Assembly (NCBI RefSeq): GCF_016862555.1
Contig: NZ_BONE01000077.1
Coordinates: forward strand, 1-36,796
DNA: 36,796 nucleotides
Origin: Asanoa siamensis
Lineage (GTDB): Bacteria > Actinomycetota > Actinomycetes > Mycobacteriales > Micromonosporaceae
Direction of reading: 5' to 3'
Numbering within the stretch: position 1 is the first letter of the stretch; every line of letters starts with the position of its first letter. Shown one piece after another: positions 25,183-32,645 of this stretch. Below the pieces are notes generated by a model. That model searched no databases, was not told the origin of the DNA, and was given only the letters and a program-made list of their open reading frames with translations. The position numbers and the translations under genes were made by a program.

Positions 25183-25737
25183 TCAGCCTGCGGTGTAGAC
25201 CGCGAGCGCCCACGAAGCCGGCGCGTCCGATGGGGTGTCAGCACTGGTGTCCAACTCGTGCCAGATTAGCTGGCGCTGGCCGTCTTTGCGAGGCAACCAG
25301 CTCGGGTCGATGGTCTGCGTCAGCCGATGATTACCCCAGTTGGGATGGCACATAAGGTGATCATTGCCTTCGGTATCCGGGAGATCGGCCTCACTTCCAC
25401 CAGCATCCATCCACCAGGTCTCCACCATGAGGGCCGACATCGCGCTGCCGGTGTGGAGAATTGGGAGCCGGCACGCGGCCCGCACCATGATCGGTCGCGA
25501 GGTCGCAGGCATCAGCACCGAAACGCTCTTCCTGCCGGGGTACGTCGTGAAGGTGAGCAGATGGATCCGCTCATAGTCGGCGCCGTCCACGGTGATCGAC
25601 TGCGGCAGTTCGTTGGTACTCGCAGCCGGCGAGGTCAAGAATCCGGCAGCCACGCTTGCGGTCGCCACGATGACGAACACCATCGCGACTCCGATCAGCC
25701 GTCGTGCACTCGACCTCTTGATCATTACCGCTGTCAT
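25183..25737 (-). CDS. Hypothetical exported or membrane-anchored protein
   Basis: An intact 184-residue frame on the minus strand. Residues 1-40 form an N-terminal hydrophobic segment (KRSSARRLIGVAMVFVIVAT, then ASVAAGFLTSPAAS), a signal anchor or signal peptide. The rest is soluble with two cysteines and several Trp (VDGADYERIHLLTFTTYPGR; VETWWMDAGGSE; CHPNWGNHRLTQTIDPSWLP). The composition is that of a real protein, unlike surrounding frames. Start may be the first Met or MIKRSS five codons later. I recognise no family. It lies between two insertion-element remnants inside a split TPR gene, so it was probably carried in or was a neighbour before rearrangement. Confidence 0.6.
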   Translation of the reverse strand: MTAVMIKRSSARRLIGVAMVFVIVATASVAAGFLTSPAASTNELPQSITVDGADYERIHLLTFTTYPGRKSVSVLMPATSRPIMVRAACRLPILHTGSAMSALMVETWWMDAGGSEADLPDTEGNDHLMCHPNWGNHRLTQTIDPSWLPRKDGQRQLIWHELDTSADTPSDAPASWALAVYTAG

Positions 25738-25739
25738 AA

Positions 25740-26132
25740 AGACCCTTTGATCCTCCGTAGGTCGGGTGCTCGACGTGGTAGGACGAGGATGGCCTGCACG
25801 ATCGCGGCGGCGCGGCGGGGGTAGCAGCGTAGCTTGACCAGGATTTTCCAGGTCTTGAGGGTAGCGTTGGCGCGTTCACCGATCTGGGATCCGAGGGGCC
25901 ATGCGGGTCAGGGTGTCGCCGTTGCGCAGGTGTGCCAGGGCGAGCAGTGCCTGTCGTCCGCGGTCGAGTCGTCGCCATCGGGAGCGCCGCTGGGTGCGGT
26001 GGGCTCGGATCAGGTTGGCGAGGTGGTTCAGGCTGCGAGTGGACAGCGGAATCGCGGCAGGGTAAGACAGCACAGCGAGGCTCCCGGTGGGGCATCGGAT
26101 CTCGGTCGACCGCTGTCTTACTGGGAGCCTCG
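25740..26132 (-). mobile_element. IS5-type insertion sequence remnant with internally deleted transposase
   Basis: On the minus strand GTG (complement 26071-26073) starts a transposase N-terminus: VLSYPAAIPLSTRSLNHLAN, then RWRRLDRGRQALLALAHLRN and GDTLTRM, the helix-turn-helix start of IS5-related transposases. At about 25885 it jumps, with a frame change, to IGERANATLKTWKILVKLRC and RAAAIVQAILVLP, the usual C-terminus. Roughly 160 central residues with the DDE catalytic core are missing, so it cannot transpose by itself. The right end near 26132 carries nested inverted repeats; the left end near 25740 is not sharply defined. Insertion splits the TPR remnant on either side. Confidence 0.75.
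26061..26132. repeat. Nested inverted repeats at the insertion-element end
   Basis: GTAAGACAGC (26062-26071) pairs with GCTGTCTTAC (26112-26121), and CGAGGCTCCC (26075-26084) pairs with GGGAGCCTCG (26123-26132). The two 10-bp pairs are interleaved, so only one stem can form at a time. They lie between the probable element end and the transposase start codon. Confidence 0.65.
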
Positions 26133-26149
26133 TCATATGTCCACATCAG

Positions 26150-26830
26150 ACTTTGGGCCGCCTGTGACCCGCGCCGTCACGATGAAATGGCTCGTTGATG
26201 AAGCCGAGACTGTCCCGGGTGCCGGCCTCCGCGATGGCGTGGCCGATCTCGGCCTGCAATGCCAGGGCCCTCTCGCAGAACCGCAGTGCCTGTGGTCGTT
26301 GCCGAGCAGCGCGTGGTGCCAACCCGCGTTGTTCAGCGCGTGCCTGTCCGCTTCGGTGTCCGTGTGTGCGGTAGATCTCGAGCTAGAGCAGGTCGTGTCA
26401 AAGCGTGTCACTGACGCGTCCCTGAGGTCGAAGATCATGCTCATGCCCAGGTGCGTGTAGGCCTGCCCGATCTGGTCACCCAGCCGCCTCTGCAGGTCGA
26501 ACGCCCGGCGCAGGTGCCCGTGCGCGTCGTCGTACCGGGCCAGGGACTGAGTGCCCTGGTCAGGTCGCGGTGGAGAGCGCCTGTGCGGCGAGGTCCCCGC
26601 TGTCGACCGCGGCCGCGAGCCCTGCCTCCTGCATCCGTGATCCGGTCGTGCCAATGGCCTTGGTGGTCGAGGTACGAGACGAGAGTCCCCGGCGAGTTGC
26701 CAGGTGTGGGCGTGCAGTCCGGCCCGCCGCCCGGAGCGCCGACAGCGGACGGGCCGGGGCGGAGGACAGGCCGGCCAGGCTTGCCGCTGCTACGAGTGAC
26801 AGGTTTGGTCCGGGATTCAGGCTCACCACC
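26150..26830 (-). pseudogene. TPR-domain remnant of an AfsR/SARP-like regulator (upstream part)
   Basis: Minus-strand peptide pieces in alternating frames give YLDHQGHWHDRI, QEAGLAAAVDSGDLAAQAL, RYDDAHGHLRRAFDLQRRLG, DQIGQAYTHLGMSMIFDL, ALNNAGWHHALLGN and FCERALALQAEIGHAIAEAG, which in this order match the tetratricopeptide tail of AfsR/SARP or NB-ARC-TPR regulators. At least three frame changes occur, the N-terminal activator and NTPase parts are absent, and homology stops near 26190, about 60 bp before the insertion element. The domain resumes near 24960. It is a dead gene. Confidence 0.7.
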
Positions 26831-26864
26831 TACGCCGGCGTCCGCCCACCACAACCGGAGGCAT

Positions 26865-27252
26865 GTGAAGCTACTGAGAAGCCTGCCCGTCATGGCGGTT
26901 GCCGTGGCGATTTCTGTTCGCGGCGGGCGCGGCCCACGCGGGTGAACACAGTCGGAACGCCTACTCCGGCGACCAGCCAGGCGTCATCGTCTACTTCATC
27001 CACAAGGGCGACAAGTTCACGGTTTGCGACACCGAGTACGACCTGATGGACGTCTACGGCGAGTACAAGTACGAGCGCATCGACGGCAGTCAGCAACAGG
27101 AGACGCACTACCTCGCCACCGGCGACGGCACCTGCTTCACCTTCGACCACAACTTCGGCGAGGATCGGACCGTCACCTTCCGCGCCTGCGTCGACCAACC
27201 CGTCGCCCTGTTACCGGACCTTTGCTACAACTGGGCGACGGGCATCGCATGA
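26865..27252 (+). CDS. Small exported protein, frameshifted in the signal peptide near 26912
   Basis: GTG 26865, preceded closely by GGAGG, starts VKLLRSLPVMAVAVAI; dropping one T from ATTTCTG at 26910-26913 continues LFAAGAAHA with a clean signal-peptidase site before GEHSRNAYSG. The mature part, about 100 residues, is acidic with four cysteines (KFTVCDTEYDLMDVYGEYKY; GDGTCFTFDH; FRACVDQP; LCYNWATG), suggesting two disulfides. As given, the leader and mature parts lie in different frames. I know no family; small secreted proteins of this type are common in Micromonosporaceae and Streptomyces. ATG 26899 in the mature frame would give a shorter product with a poor leader. Its TGA overlaps an ATG at 27249. 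Confidence 0.65.
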
Positions 27253-27593
27253 GAACGTGGAAGCGAGCGCAGGTCCTGCTCGAAGCGCACCGCATCGACC
27301 TGGAGGGCATCCACCTGGAGGCGGTAGCGGACCGAGTCGCGACAGAGGATCGCCGACCGCTCCCGGCGACGTCGATGGTCACCGAGATCCCGACGGAGCC
27401 GCATCACATGGGCCCGCACCATGTGATGCGGCAGGGCCAACAGTTGCCGACTCCTGGCCGACATGGCGGAGGTCCGCCCGATCGGCCAGGACGATCTCGA
27501 CACTACCCAGCAACACGAAGCCGGCCGCGGAGACGCTTTGCGGGGATGTGGTCATGGAAACATCTTGGCGCTCGTCCCCTGTGTGTACCTTGA
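27249..27593 (+). CDS. Doubtful small ORF coupled to the exported protein
   Basis: The ATG overlaps the upstream stop in an ATGA junction, and the first 60 residues (MRTWKRAQVLLEAHRIDLEG; HLEAVADRVATEDRRP) look protein-like, but the last 45 are Arg/Pro/Gly-rich and look like shadow sequence. A 14-bp inverted repeat lies inside. A minus-strand frame in the same place (start near 27555, SAAGFVLLGSVEIVLADRAD) is also open and the true coding strand is unclear. No family is recognised. Confidence 0.25.
   Translation: MRTWKRAQVLLEAHRIDLEGIHLEAVADRVATEDRRPLPATSMVTEIPTEPHHMGPHHVMRQGQQLPTPGRHGGGPPDRPGRSRHYPATRSRPRRRFAGMWSWKHLGARPLCVP
27398..27432. repeat. Perfect 14-bp inverted repeat with 7-nt loop
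   Basis: GCCGCATCACATGG (27398-27411), loop GCCCGCA, CCATGTGATGCGGC (27419-27432). All 14 pairs match. It could be a stable hairpin or a large operator-like dyad. No gene start is close to it; the 3' end of the glycosyltransferase operon lies about 285 bp away, at 27718. Confidence 0.75.
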
Positions 27594-27717
27594 CCGATCC
27601 ATGAATCCGCCGGTCTACCTGGTGACCGCCCACCTGGCGCGCGCAGCCGAAAAGATGTCCTCGGTGGCCGAGCCGGCGCGGCCGTCTACGTCGTCAGGGC
27701 GAGGTCGCCTCAGTCGG

Positions 27718-28632
27718 TCAACCCGGACCGTCGCTCTCTGCGGGGCACACGAGCTCAGGGATGACGGCGCTGTCGACGAGCCTGCCGGCCGTGAGGTTGT
27801 CATGCAGGTACGTGAGAACGAGGTCGAACGAGCCCGCTGGCACGATTCGGCCCCCGGCTATGTGTAGGTCGCAGTATGCGTCGAACCGGGTCATCCACTG
27901 CCGGTAGTGCGTGACGACGTCGTCTTTCACCGGCCAGCGTGCATAGATACGGCGCCGGGCAAGGGAGAACGGGCTCGGCGTCAAGGAGTGAGCACGGGTA
28001 ACCAGACCGGCCATGCCCGGTACCTGGTGATACGCGGTGGACAACTCGCCCACGTGCGCCACCCGGAAGTCGAGGTGGTGTCGGAGCGCCAACCACATGT
28101 CCCAGTCTTCGCAGCAGGTGAGCGACTCGTCGAAACGTATGGACGACGTGCGGAAGTTGCGCACCACGACTGATCCGGTGTGGATGAAGTTCGCCACGAG
28201 CAGGAAGTCGTCGTTGAACGGGTACGCTTTGACGCGCATTGACTGCCAGTCAGGTGGAAGGTCCCGGAGCCGGCGCGGGCTTACCACGGCACCGAGGTAG
28301 ACGAGATCGTGCATGTCGTGGATGAGCGCCTCGTGGGCTGTGGCGAGGTGGCCAGGAAAAAAGACGTCGTCGTCATCAAGGAAGGCCAGATAGTCCCCGC
28401 GGGCGGCCTGAATGCCGGCATTGCGGGCGGCTGACACGCCGCCCCGGCGATCCGACTCGATCAGAGTGAGCGGAAAACGGCGCCGCCAAGGCTCGACCAC
28501 GGATGCGACCGACTGTCCGCCGTCGTTGATCACGATGACTTCTAGGTCGGTGAACAACTGTGTCGCAAGGCTGTGCAGGGCGTCCTGGAGAAAAGCCGGA
28601 CGCTCGAAGGTGGGAATCACTACGCTGATCAT
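27718..28632 (-). CDS. Family 2 glycosyltransferase
   Basis: The 304-residue protein has the GT-A fold of family 2: N-terminal MISVVIPTFERPAFLQDALH, IVINDGG (about 33-39), RRGGVSAARNAGIQAARGDY and the metal/nucleotide-sugar DxD region FLDDDDVFFPGH with Asp86-89. A later CCEDWDMWLALR holds the ED motif typical of the acceptor and catalytic side. There is no membrane helix, so it should act in the cytoplasm. It is the last gene of a four-gene minus-strand operon, 7 nt after the methyltransferase. It presumably adds a sugar to a metabolite made by that operon; neither donor nor acceptor can be told from sequence. Confidence 0.9.
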   Translation of the reverse strand: MISVVIPTFERPAFLQDALHSLATQLFTDLEVIVINDGGQSVASVVEPWRRRFPLTLIESDRRGGVSAARNAGIQAARGDYLAFLDDDDVFFPGHLATAHEALIHDMHDLVYLGAVVSPRRLRDLPPDWQSMRVKAYPFNDDFLLVANFIHTGSVVVRNFRTSSIRFDESLTCCEDWDMWLALRHHLDFRVAHVGELSTAYHQVPGMAGLVTRAHSLTPSPFSLARRRIYARWPVKDDVVTHYRQWMTRFDAYCDLHIAGGRIVPAGSFDLVLTYLHDNLTAGRLVDSAVIPELVCPAESDGPG

Positions 28633-28639
28633 CGCCGAG

Positions 28640-29860
28640 CTATTTCGCGCCGGTGTCCGCTGGAACCGGTTTCATAGGCTTGGACAACTTGAAAACGCAG
28701 GCGGGGGCGATCCGATCGGCGTGGGCCGTCTGCCACGGTTCCAACACCGCCCGGCCGGTGTCATTGAGGCTTGGTTCGTCGAACTCGTCCACGTTGAACC
28801 CTGCCGACCTGAAGGCGCGCCAGTAGTCGCGCAGCGGCCGATGAAGATAAGGAACTGGCTCGAACCCGTCCCAGTCCATCACGTAGCTGTCGCGTGTGAA
28901 GTATCGGTCGACGCTGAAAGCGCGCAGGTCCTCCTGGCGAGGTGAGTCCGCAGCGGTGGGCTCCCAGCGCTTGGGGCCGCAGGAAAAGCATGGGTGTGCA
29001 ATCACCATGACGAACCGCCCGCCCGGACGCAGCACCCGGTACGCCTCGCGAATGGCCTGCTCATAATCGGTCAAGTCGTGGAAGACGTAGTTGCTTACCG
29101 CCGCGTCGAAGGAATCCGTGTCGAGCGCATGCATGTCGGCGATGGAGGCGTTCAGGAAGCGAATTGCACGCAGGTCAGCGGACTCGTCACGCCGCGCGAT
29201 CGACAACATCGCGTCACTTTGGTCAACGCCGGTCACGCGTGCACCCATGTCAGCGAGCTTCCGCGACAGGTAACCGGTGCCGCAGCCCAGATCCACCAGA
29301 TCCTGGTCTCGCACGTCACCGAGAAGTCCGAAGAGAGAGTCGTCGCTGAAGAACCGTCGCGTCTCGTCCCCGTCGGCGCCACAGACGGTGGACCATTGGG
29401 CGGCGATGAGCTCGTACATGCTGTTGATGTCGAGCGTGTCGGCGACGAGCCGTTGCGCTGGCCGCTCAGGGTAACGCGGATAGAACAACTCCGGAGCGAC
29501 CGCGGTTACCGGCCTGCCGGCAGAGTCGGCCTGGCCTGGATGGCGACCTTCGAACTCTAACCACTCCAGCGATGGCTGCCAGTCACCGGTCCATGGCGAG
29601 CGGTAGGCGAAGTGGTAGTCCCAACCGTAGAAGCGACCCGCGACGGTGTCGGCGCCCGTAGCGCAGGTGCGGCAAAAGTAGCGCTTTTGCTGGGGACAGA
29701 ATGCAGTCGCCATGAAATGCGCGGACCGGCCGCACGCACCGCAGAGGTAACGCCAGTGGAGGTCACATCGTGGTGCTGGAGATCCTAGGTCGCGGGTCGC
29801 GGGGCGCGACCTGTATCGAGGATGGTGCTTCGCTATTTGGTCGCAGTAATAACAGGGCAC
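28640..29860 (-). CDS. SAM-dependent methyltransferase with Cys-rich (zinc-finger-like) N-terminal domain
   Basis: The 406-residue protein starts at GTG (complement 29858-29860). Residues 1-70 contain Cys3, Cys6, Cys32, His35, Cys40, Cys43, Cys55, Cys63 and Cys66 in CxxC pairs, which looks like two or more structural zinc sites. About 185-300 is a class I methyltransferase: motif I DLVDLGCGTGYLSRKLADMG, then VTGVDQSDAML, FDAAVSNYVFHDLTDYEQAI and VLRPGGRFVMVIAHPCFSCG. A C-terminal part with DYWRAFRSAGFNVDEFDEPS follows. TATCAT lies 8 nt before the GTG, so the gene could also be transcribed separately as a leaderless message. It is 58 nt downstream of the phosphoribosyltransferase gene. Substrate is unknown; a product of the operon is likely. 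Confidence 0.88.
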   Translation of the reverse strand: MPCYYCDQIAKHHPRYRSRPATRDLGSPAPRCDLHWRYLCGACGRSAHFMATAFCPQQKRYFCRTCATGADTVAGRFYGWDYHFAYRSPWTGDWQPSLEWLEFEGRHPGQADSAGRPVTAVAPELFYPRYPERPAQRLVADTLDINSMYELIAAQWSTVCGADGDETRRFFSDDSLFGLLGDVRDQDLVDLGCGTGYLSRKLADMGARVTGVDQSDAMLSIARRDESADLRAIRFLNASIADMHALDTDSFDAAVSNYVFHDLTDYEQAIREAYRVLRPGGRFVMVIAHPCFSCGPKRWEPTAADSPRQEDLRAFSVDRYFTRDSYVMDWDGFEPVPYLHRPLRDYWRAFRSAGFNVDEFDEPSLNDTGRAVLEPWQTAHADRIAPACVFKLSKPMKPVPADTGAK

Positions 29861-29918
29861 GGCGCAAAATGATACCCGAATGGCCGTCGTTCTGCACGCG
29901 GGAAATGTTCCCGCCAGC

Positions 29919-30581
29919 TCAGCCTATGCGGAACGCTTCACCGCCCATCGCGTACTCGCCGGCGTCGAAGTCCACGCCCGCGATCCAACCGTTCTCGCGA
30001 ACCGGCAGGCGGTCGTAGACCGTGAACAGATCCATATCCGGGTAGGACCGTCGAATCTTGTTCTCGCCGCGCTCGCTGAGAAATATCGACACCACGGCCA
30101 GCCGGTGAGTGCTCAGGGAGGCGATCCGATTGGTCAGGTATTCGGTGGTAGCAACGATCGTCTGCCCGGAGTTGACTACCGGATCCATCAGGAGCAGCGG
30201 CCCGGTCGGCAGCGGAACATCACAGCAGCGAATGCGTGCCGGTTCGCCGCGAGACCGAGGGGCGGTGCTGACGAAACCCCACGGCCGGTCACCCAGTATG
30301 TGCTGGCAAGCCTCGCGCATGAGTAGGCCGCCGCGGAGGATCAGGACGGGGACGGCGTCGTCGAGCTGCCGACCTAGCGACGATCTGACCTCGCACAGCA
30401 GCGCCCGCGTCAGCTCGTCCACGCTCGCCCTCACCGCGGCGACGGCGACAGGCTCACGCCAGACGTCGGCATGTCTCCTCGCGTGCTCCTCGCCGAGGCG
30501 GACGACTCCGGGCCGGGGTGGGCTGCGGTGCTGAGGCCGGGTCCTGTGCACCGTGCGCCTCCACGGGACCGACAACTTCAT
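29919..30581 (-). CDS. Uracil phosphoribosyltransferase-like protein
   Basis: The 220-residue protein resembles the UPRTase branch of type I phosphoribosyltransferases: VPVLILRGGLLMREACQHIL (about 77-96; family PILRAGL), STAPRSRGEPARI, and the PRPP loop LLLMDPVVNSGQTIVATTEY (family MDPMLATGGS), followed by VVSIFLSERGENKI. The C-terminal uracil-binding motif of true Upp enzymes (GLGDAGDR-like) is replaced by ENGWIAGVDFDAGEYAMGGEA, which keeps only part of the pattern. The first 40 residues are basic and unlike Upp. A similar UPRTase-like gene, nikR, is known in the nikkomycin cluster, so a role in nucleoside-type metabolite formation is possible but inferred. It is 51 nt after the radical SAM gene. 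Confidence 0.8.
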   Translation of the reverse strand: MKLSVPWRRTVHRTRPQHRSPPRPGVVRLGEEHARRHADVWREPVAVAAVRASVDELTRALLCEVRSSLGRQLDDAVPVLILRGGLLMREACQHILGDRPWGFVSTAPRSRGEPARIRCCDVPLPTGPLLLMDPVVNSGQTIVATTEYLTNRIASLSTHRLAVVSIFLSERGENKIRRSYPDMDLFTVYDRLPVRENGWIAGVDFDAGEYAMGGEAFRIG

Positions 30582-30632
30582 GCGGTGATGATCTCAAGTG
30601 GCGCTTTCCGACCGCCTTCACCGGCGCTGTCC

Positions 30633-32540
30633 TCACGCGCTCCGGGTTGGACTGCGGACGGGGCATTGCTCCTCGATCTTCCCCATGTAGGCCAACGCCT
30701 CCTCGTGGTTGTCGATATGTTGCTCAATCCCCAGGCGCCATACGATCCGGAACAGGGTAGGGCGGTAGGCTTCTGGGGCATCCGGCAATCCCTGCCGCAG
30801 TCCGTCCGCGATAGCCGGCACATCAACGGAGAACTGCTCGCTCCGACGGACGAACCGAGCGCCCGCCTCGTCCGTGACCGTGCCTTCGATGGCTCCTGCC
30901 TCTCTGATCGGTAGGGTGGTCATATCGAATCGGAAGACTTCGTCGGCTAGCATGCGGTGATCGCCATCGACTCGTGGACGTATCTCAGCGGCCCACCATT
31001 CGAACAGCAGATCGTGAACTCGCCGATCGAGGAACAGTGCGCGAACAGCCTTGTTGACAATCAACGGTTCGACCATGGCGGCCGGGGTCTTGAGAGGCTC
31101 CGCCGCTGGGTCCGTGCAGCGGTCGAACCAATTGGACAAAGAGGTCAACACCTGAGATTGGGAAAGGCCCGCATAGTTATGGAGGACTGGCCAGATATGT
31201 CGGAAGAAGGAGTTCTCTGCCGCCGTCCGTGCCATCAGGAGAAACCCCTGCATCCCTAGGTTCTCCTGCAGTGTCATCGTATTCGTCGCTAGCACATACT
31301 CGAAGTCGTCCGACGCGCCTCTTGACGTGATCAGCCCGAGTTCTCGCCGCTTGGCGCTGTAGTCGGTGTTCGGCAGGATCATCAGGGGATAGACGGCGAT
31401 GCGCGGAATATTGAGGGCCAGCTCGTCGTAACCTCTGAGGAAGGACTCAACCGTTTCTCCCGGCGACCCCCAGACCAGTTCGGCGTAGCATTCCAGTCCT
31501 TCAGTGACAAGCCAATCGGTGAGGGCCTTCCAGTCGTTGAGCTTCATGTTGCGCCGGTTCATTGCCCTGAGCGCGGAGTCGTCCAGCGTCTGCAGGGCGA
31601 TCGTGAATGAGCTGTGCAGGTCGGCTGCGCGCATCTTGCGCACTATGCGATGAAATGTGGATGACTTGTTCTTGGCCCAGGACGCTTCGATGGCCCGCGG
31701 ATAGCCTGTCTTCTGGCGGATCTTGATGACATCGTCCAGAAACTCTTCGTCCGCCGCTTGCATGCCGAAGTTGGCGTCACAGAGGACAAGCGTGTCGACC
31801 TCGTAGTGTGCGAACACTTCGACCTCAGCGATCAGGCGCTCCCGCGGAAAACGCCTGATCTTCTGGCCTATCGCGCCGCCCCAGTAGCAGAACGCGCAGT
31901 GGTAAGGGCAACCACGGTTGGTTTCCATGATGGCGACATCGTATCGGAACTTCCCGTTTCCATCACTCATCGACATGGCGCCGGTAAGGAAAGGCGATAC
32001 GACCTGACCGAGGTCGCTGATTGGTGTTCTATTCGGCGTGGTTACTGCGGTGTCGTCATTTTCGCGAAAGGAGATGCCGTCGATCGTCCGGCCGTCCGGT
32101 TCTGGAAATCTTCCGGCGAGCCAGGCGGTCAACAGCTCGGGAAGTGCGAGCTCGCCTTCGCCGTTGACCACGACGTCGACGTCGTTACTGAGCCGAAAGA
32201 TGCGGGACGACTGATTTGCGACGTGCGTACCACCAAAAATGGCAATCCCGTCAGGATTGAGCTGCTTGAAGGTTTCGGCCAGCATCAGGGCGTCCCTCAG
32301 GTTCCAACCGAAGACGGACACCGCCAAGACGTCCGGAACTGTCGACAAGAATATTGCGGGGACCATTGTGCGAATGGTGTCGTCGCCGCGAAAGTTGAAG
32401 ATCGTGACCTGAAGTTCGTCGCGTAACATGTCATGGGACTCGATGGCAGCCTTCAAATATCCCGCGGCCAGCGGCATCGACTCCAACGGCATCGCCCATA
32501 CGCCCTGCTGAACTAGTGCGACATTTCGCCGAGCTTTCAA
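30633..32540 (-). CDS. B12-binding-domain radical SAM enzyme
   Basis: The 635-residue protein has an N-terminal B12-binding-like domain (about 5-150: ALVQQGVWAMPLESMPLAAGYL, VLAVSVFGWN, IAIFGGTHVANQSS, VVNGEGELALPEL) and a radical SAM core with Cys211, Cys215 and Cys218 in ETNRGCPYHCAFCYWGG, binding the 4Fe-4S cluster. The cobalamin DxHxxG motif is absent, as in many radical SAM-B12 enzymes with base-off binding. Such proteins catalyse methylation or rearrangement at unactivated carbon or phosphorus, or ring chemistry. The start is TTG (complement 32538-32540), with GAAGGGA 8-9 nt upstream. The C-terminal 200 residues have no domain I know. As first gene of the operon it probably performs the defining chemical step. 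Confidence 0.88.
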   Translation of the reverse strand: MKARRNVALVQQGVWAMPLESMPLAAGYLKAAIESHDMLRDELQVTIFNFRGDDTIRTMVPAIFLSTVPDVLAVSVFGWNLRDALMLAETFKQLNPDGIAIFGGTHVANQSSRIFRLSNDVDVVVNGEGELALPELLTAWLAGRFPEPDGRTIDGISFRENDDTAVTTPNRTPISDLGQVVSPFLTGAMSMSDGNGKFRYDVAIMETNRGCPYHCAFCYWGGAIGQKIRRFPRERLIAEVEVFAHYEVDTLVLCDANFGMQAADEEFLDDVIKIRQKTGYPRAIEASWAKNKSSTFHRIVRKMRAADLHSSFTIALQTLDDSALRAMNRRNMKLNDWKALTDWLVTEGLECYAELVWGSPGETVESFLRGYDELALNIPRIAVYPLMILPNTDYSAKRRELGLITSRGASDDFEYVLATNTMTLQENLGMQGFLLMARTAAENSFFRHIWPVLHNYAGLSQSQVLTSLSNWFDRCTDPAAEPLKTPAAMVEPLIVNKAVRALFLDRRVHDLLFEWWAAEIRPRVDGDHRMLADEVFRFDMTTLPIREAGAIEGTVTDEAGARFVRRSEQFSVDVPAIADGLRQGLPDAPEAYRPTLFRIVWRLGIEQHIDNHEEALAYMGKIEEQCPVRSPTRSA

Positions 32541-32617
32541 AAGTGCATCCCTTCGAATGCCACGCAGGCCTTCCGCCTGAAGGGCGGAGATCGTTGCTAC
32601 TCTTTCGCTTGCGCTAC

Positions 32618-32645
32618 ACCTTAGGCGGCGGCGATTTCACTACAA
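32618..32645 (-). promoter_or_regulatory. Candidate promoter of the radical SAM operon
   Basis: On the minus strand TTGTAG (complement 32640-32645) and TAAGGT (complement 32618-32623) are 16 bp apart, about 78 nt before the TTG start. Both hexamers fit sigma-70-type consensus moderately. The leader contains a three-codon ORF, ATG CAC TTT TGA, whose stop overlaps the TTG start. Confidence 0.4.

Noticed and set aside
23496-25355. A 619-residue protein continuing beyond the propeller
   Set aside because: After 24373 the frame is Arg-rich nonsense, while the neighbouring frame continues the repeats to a stop at 24624.
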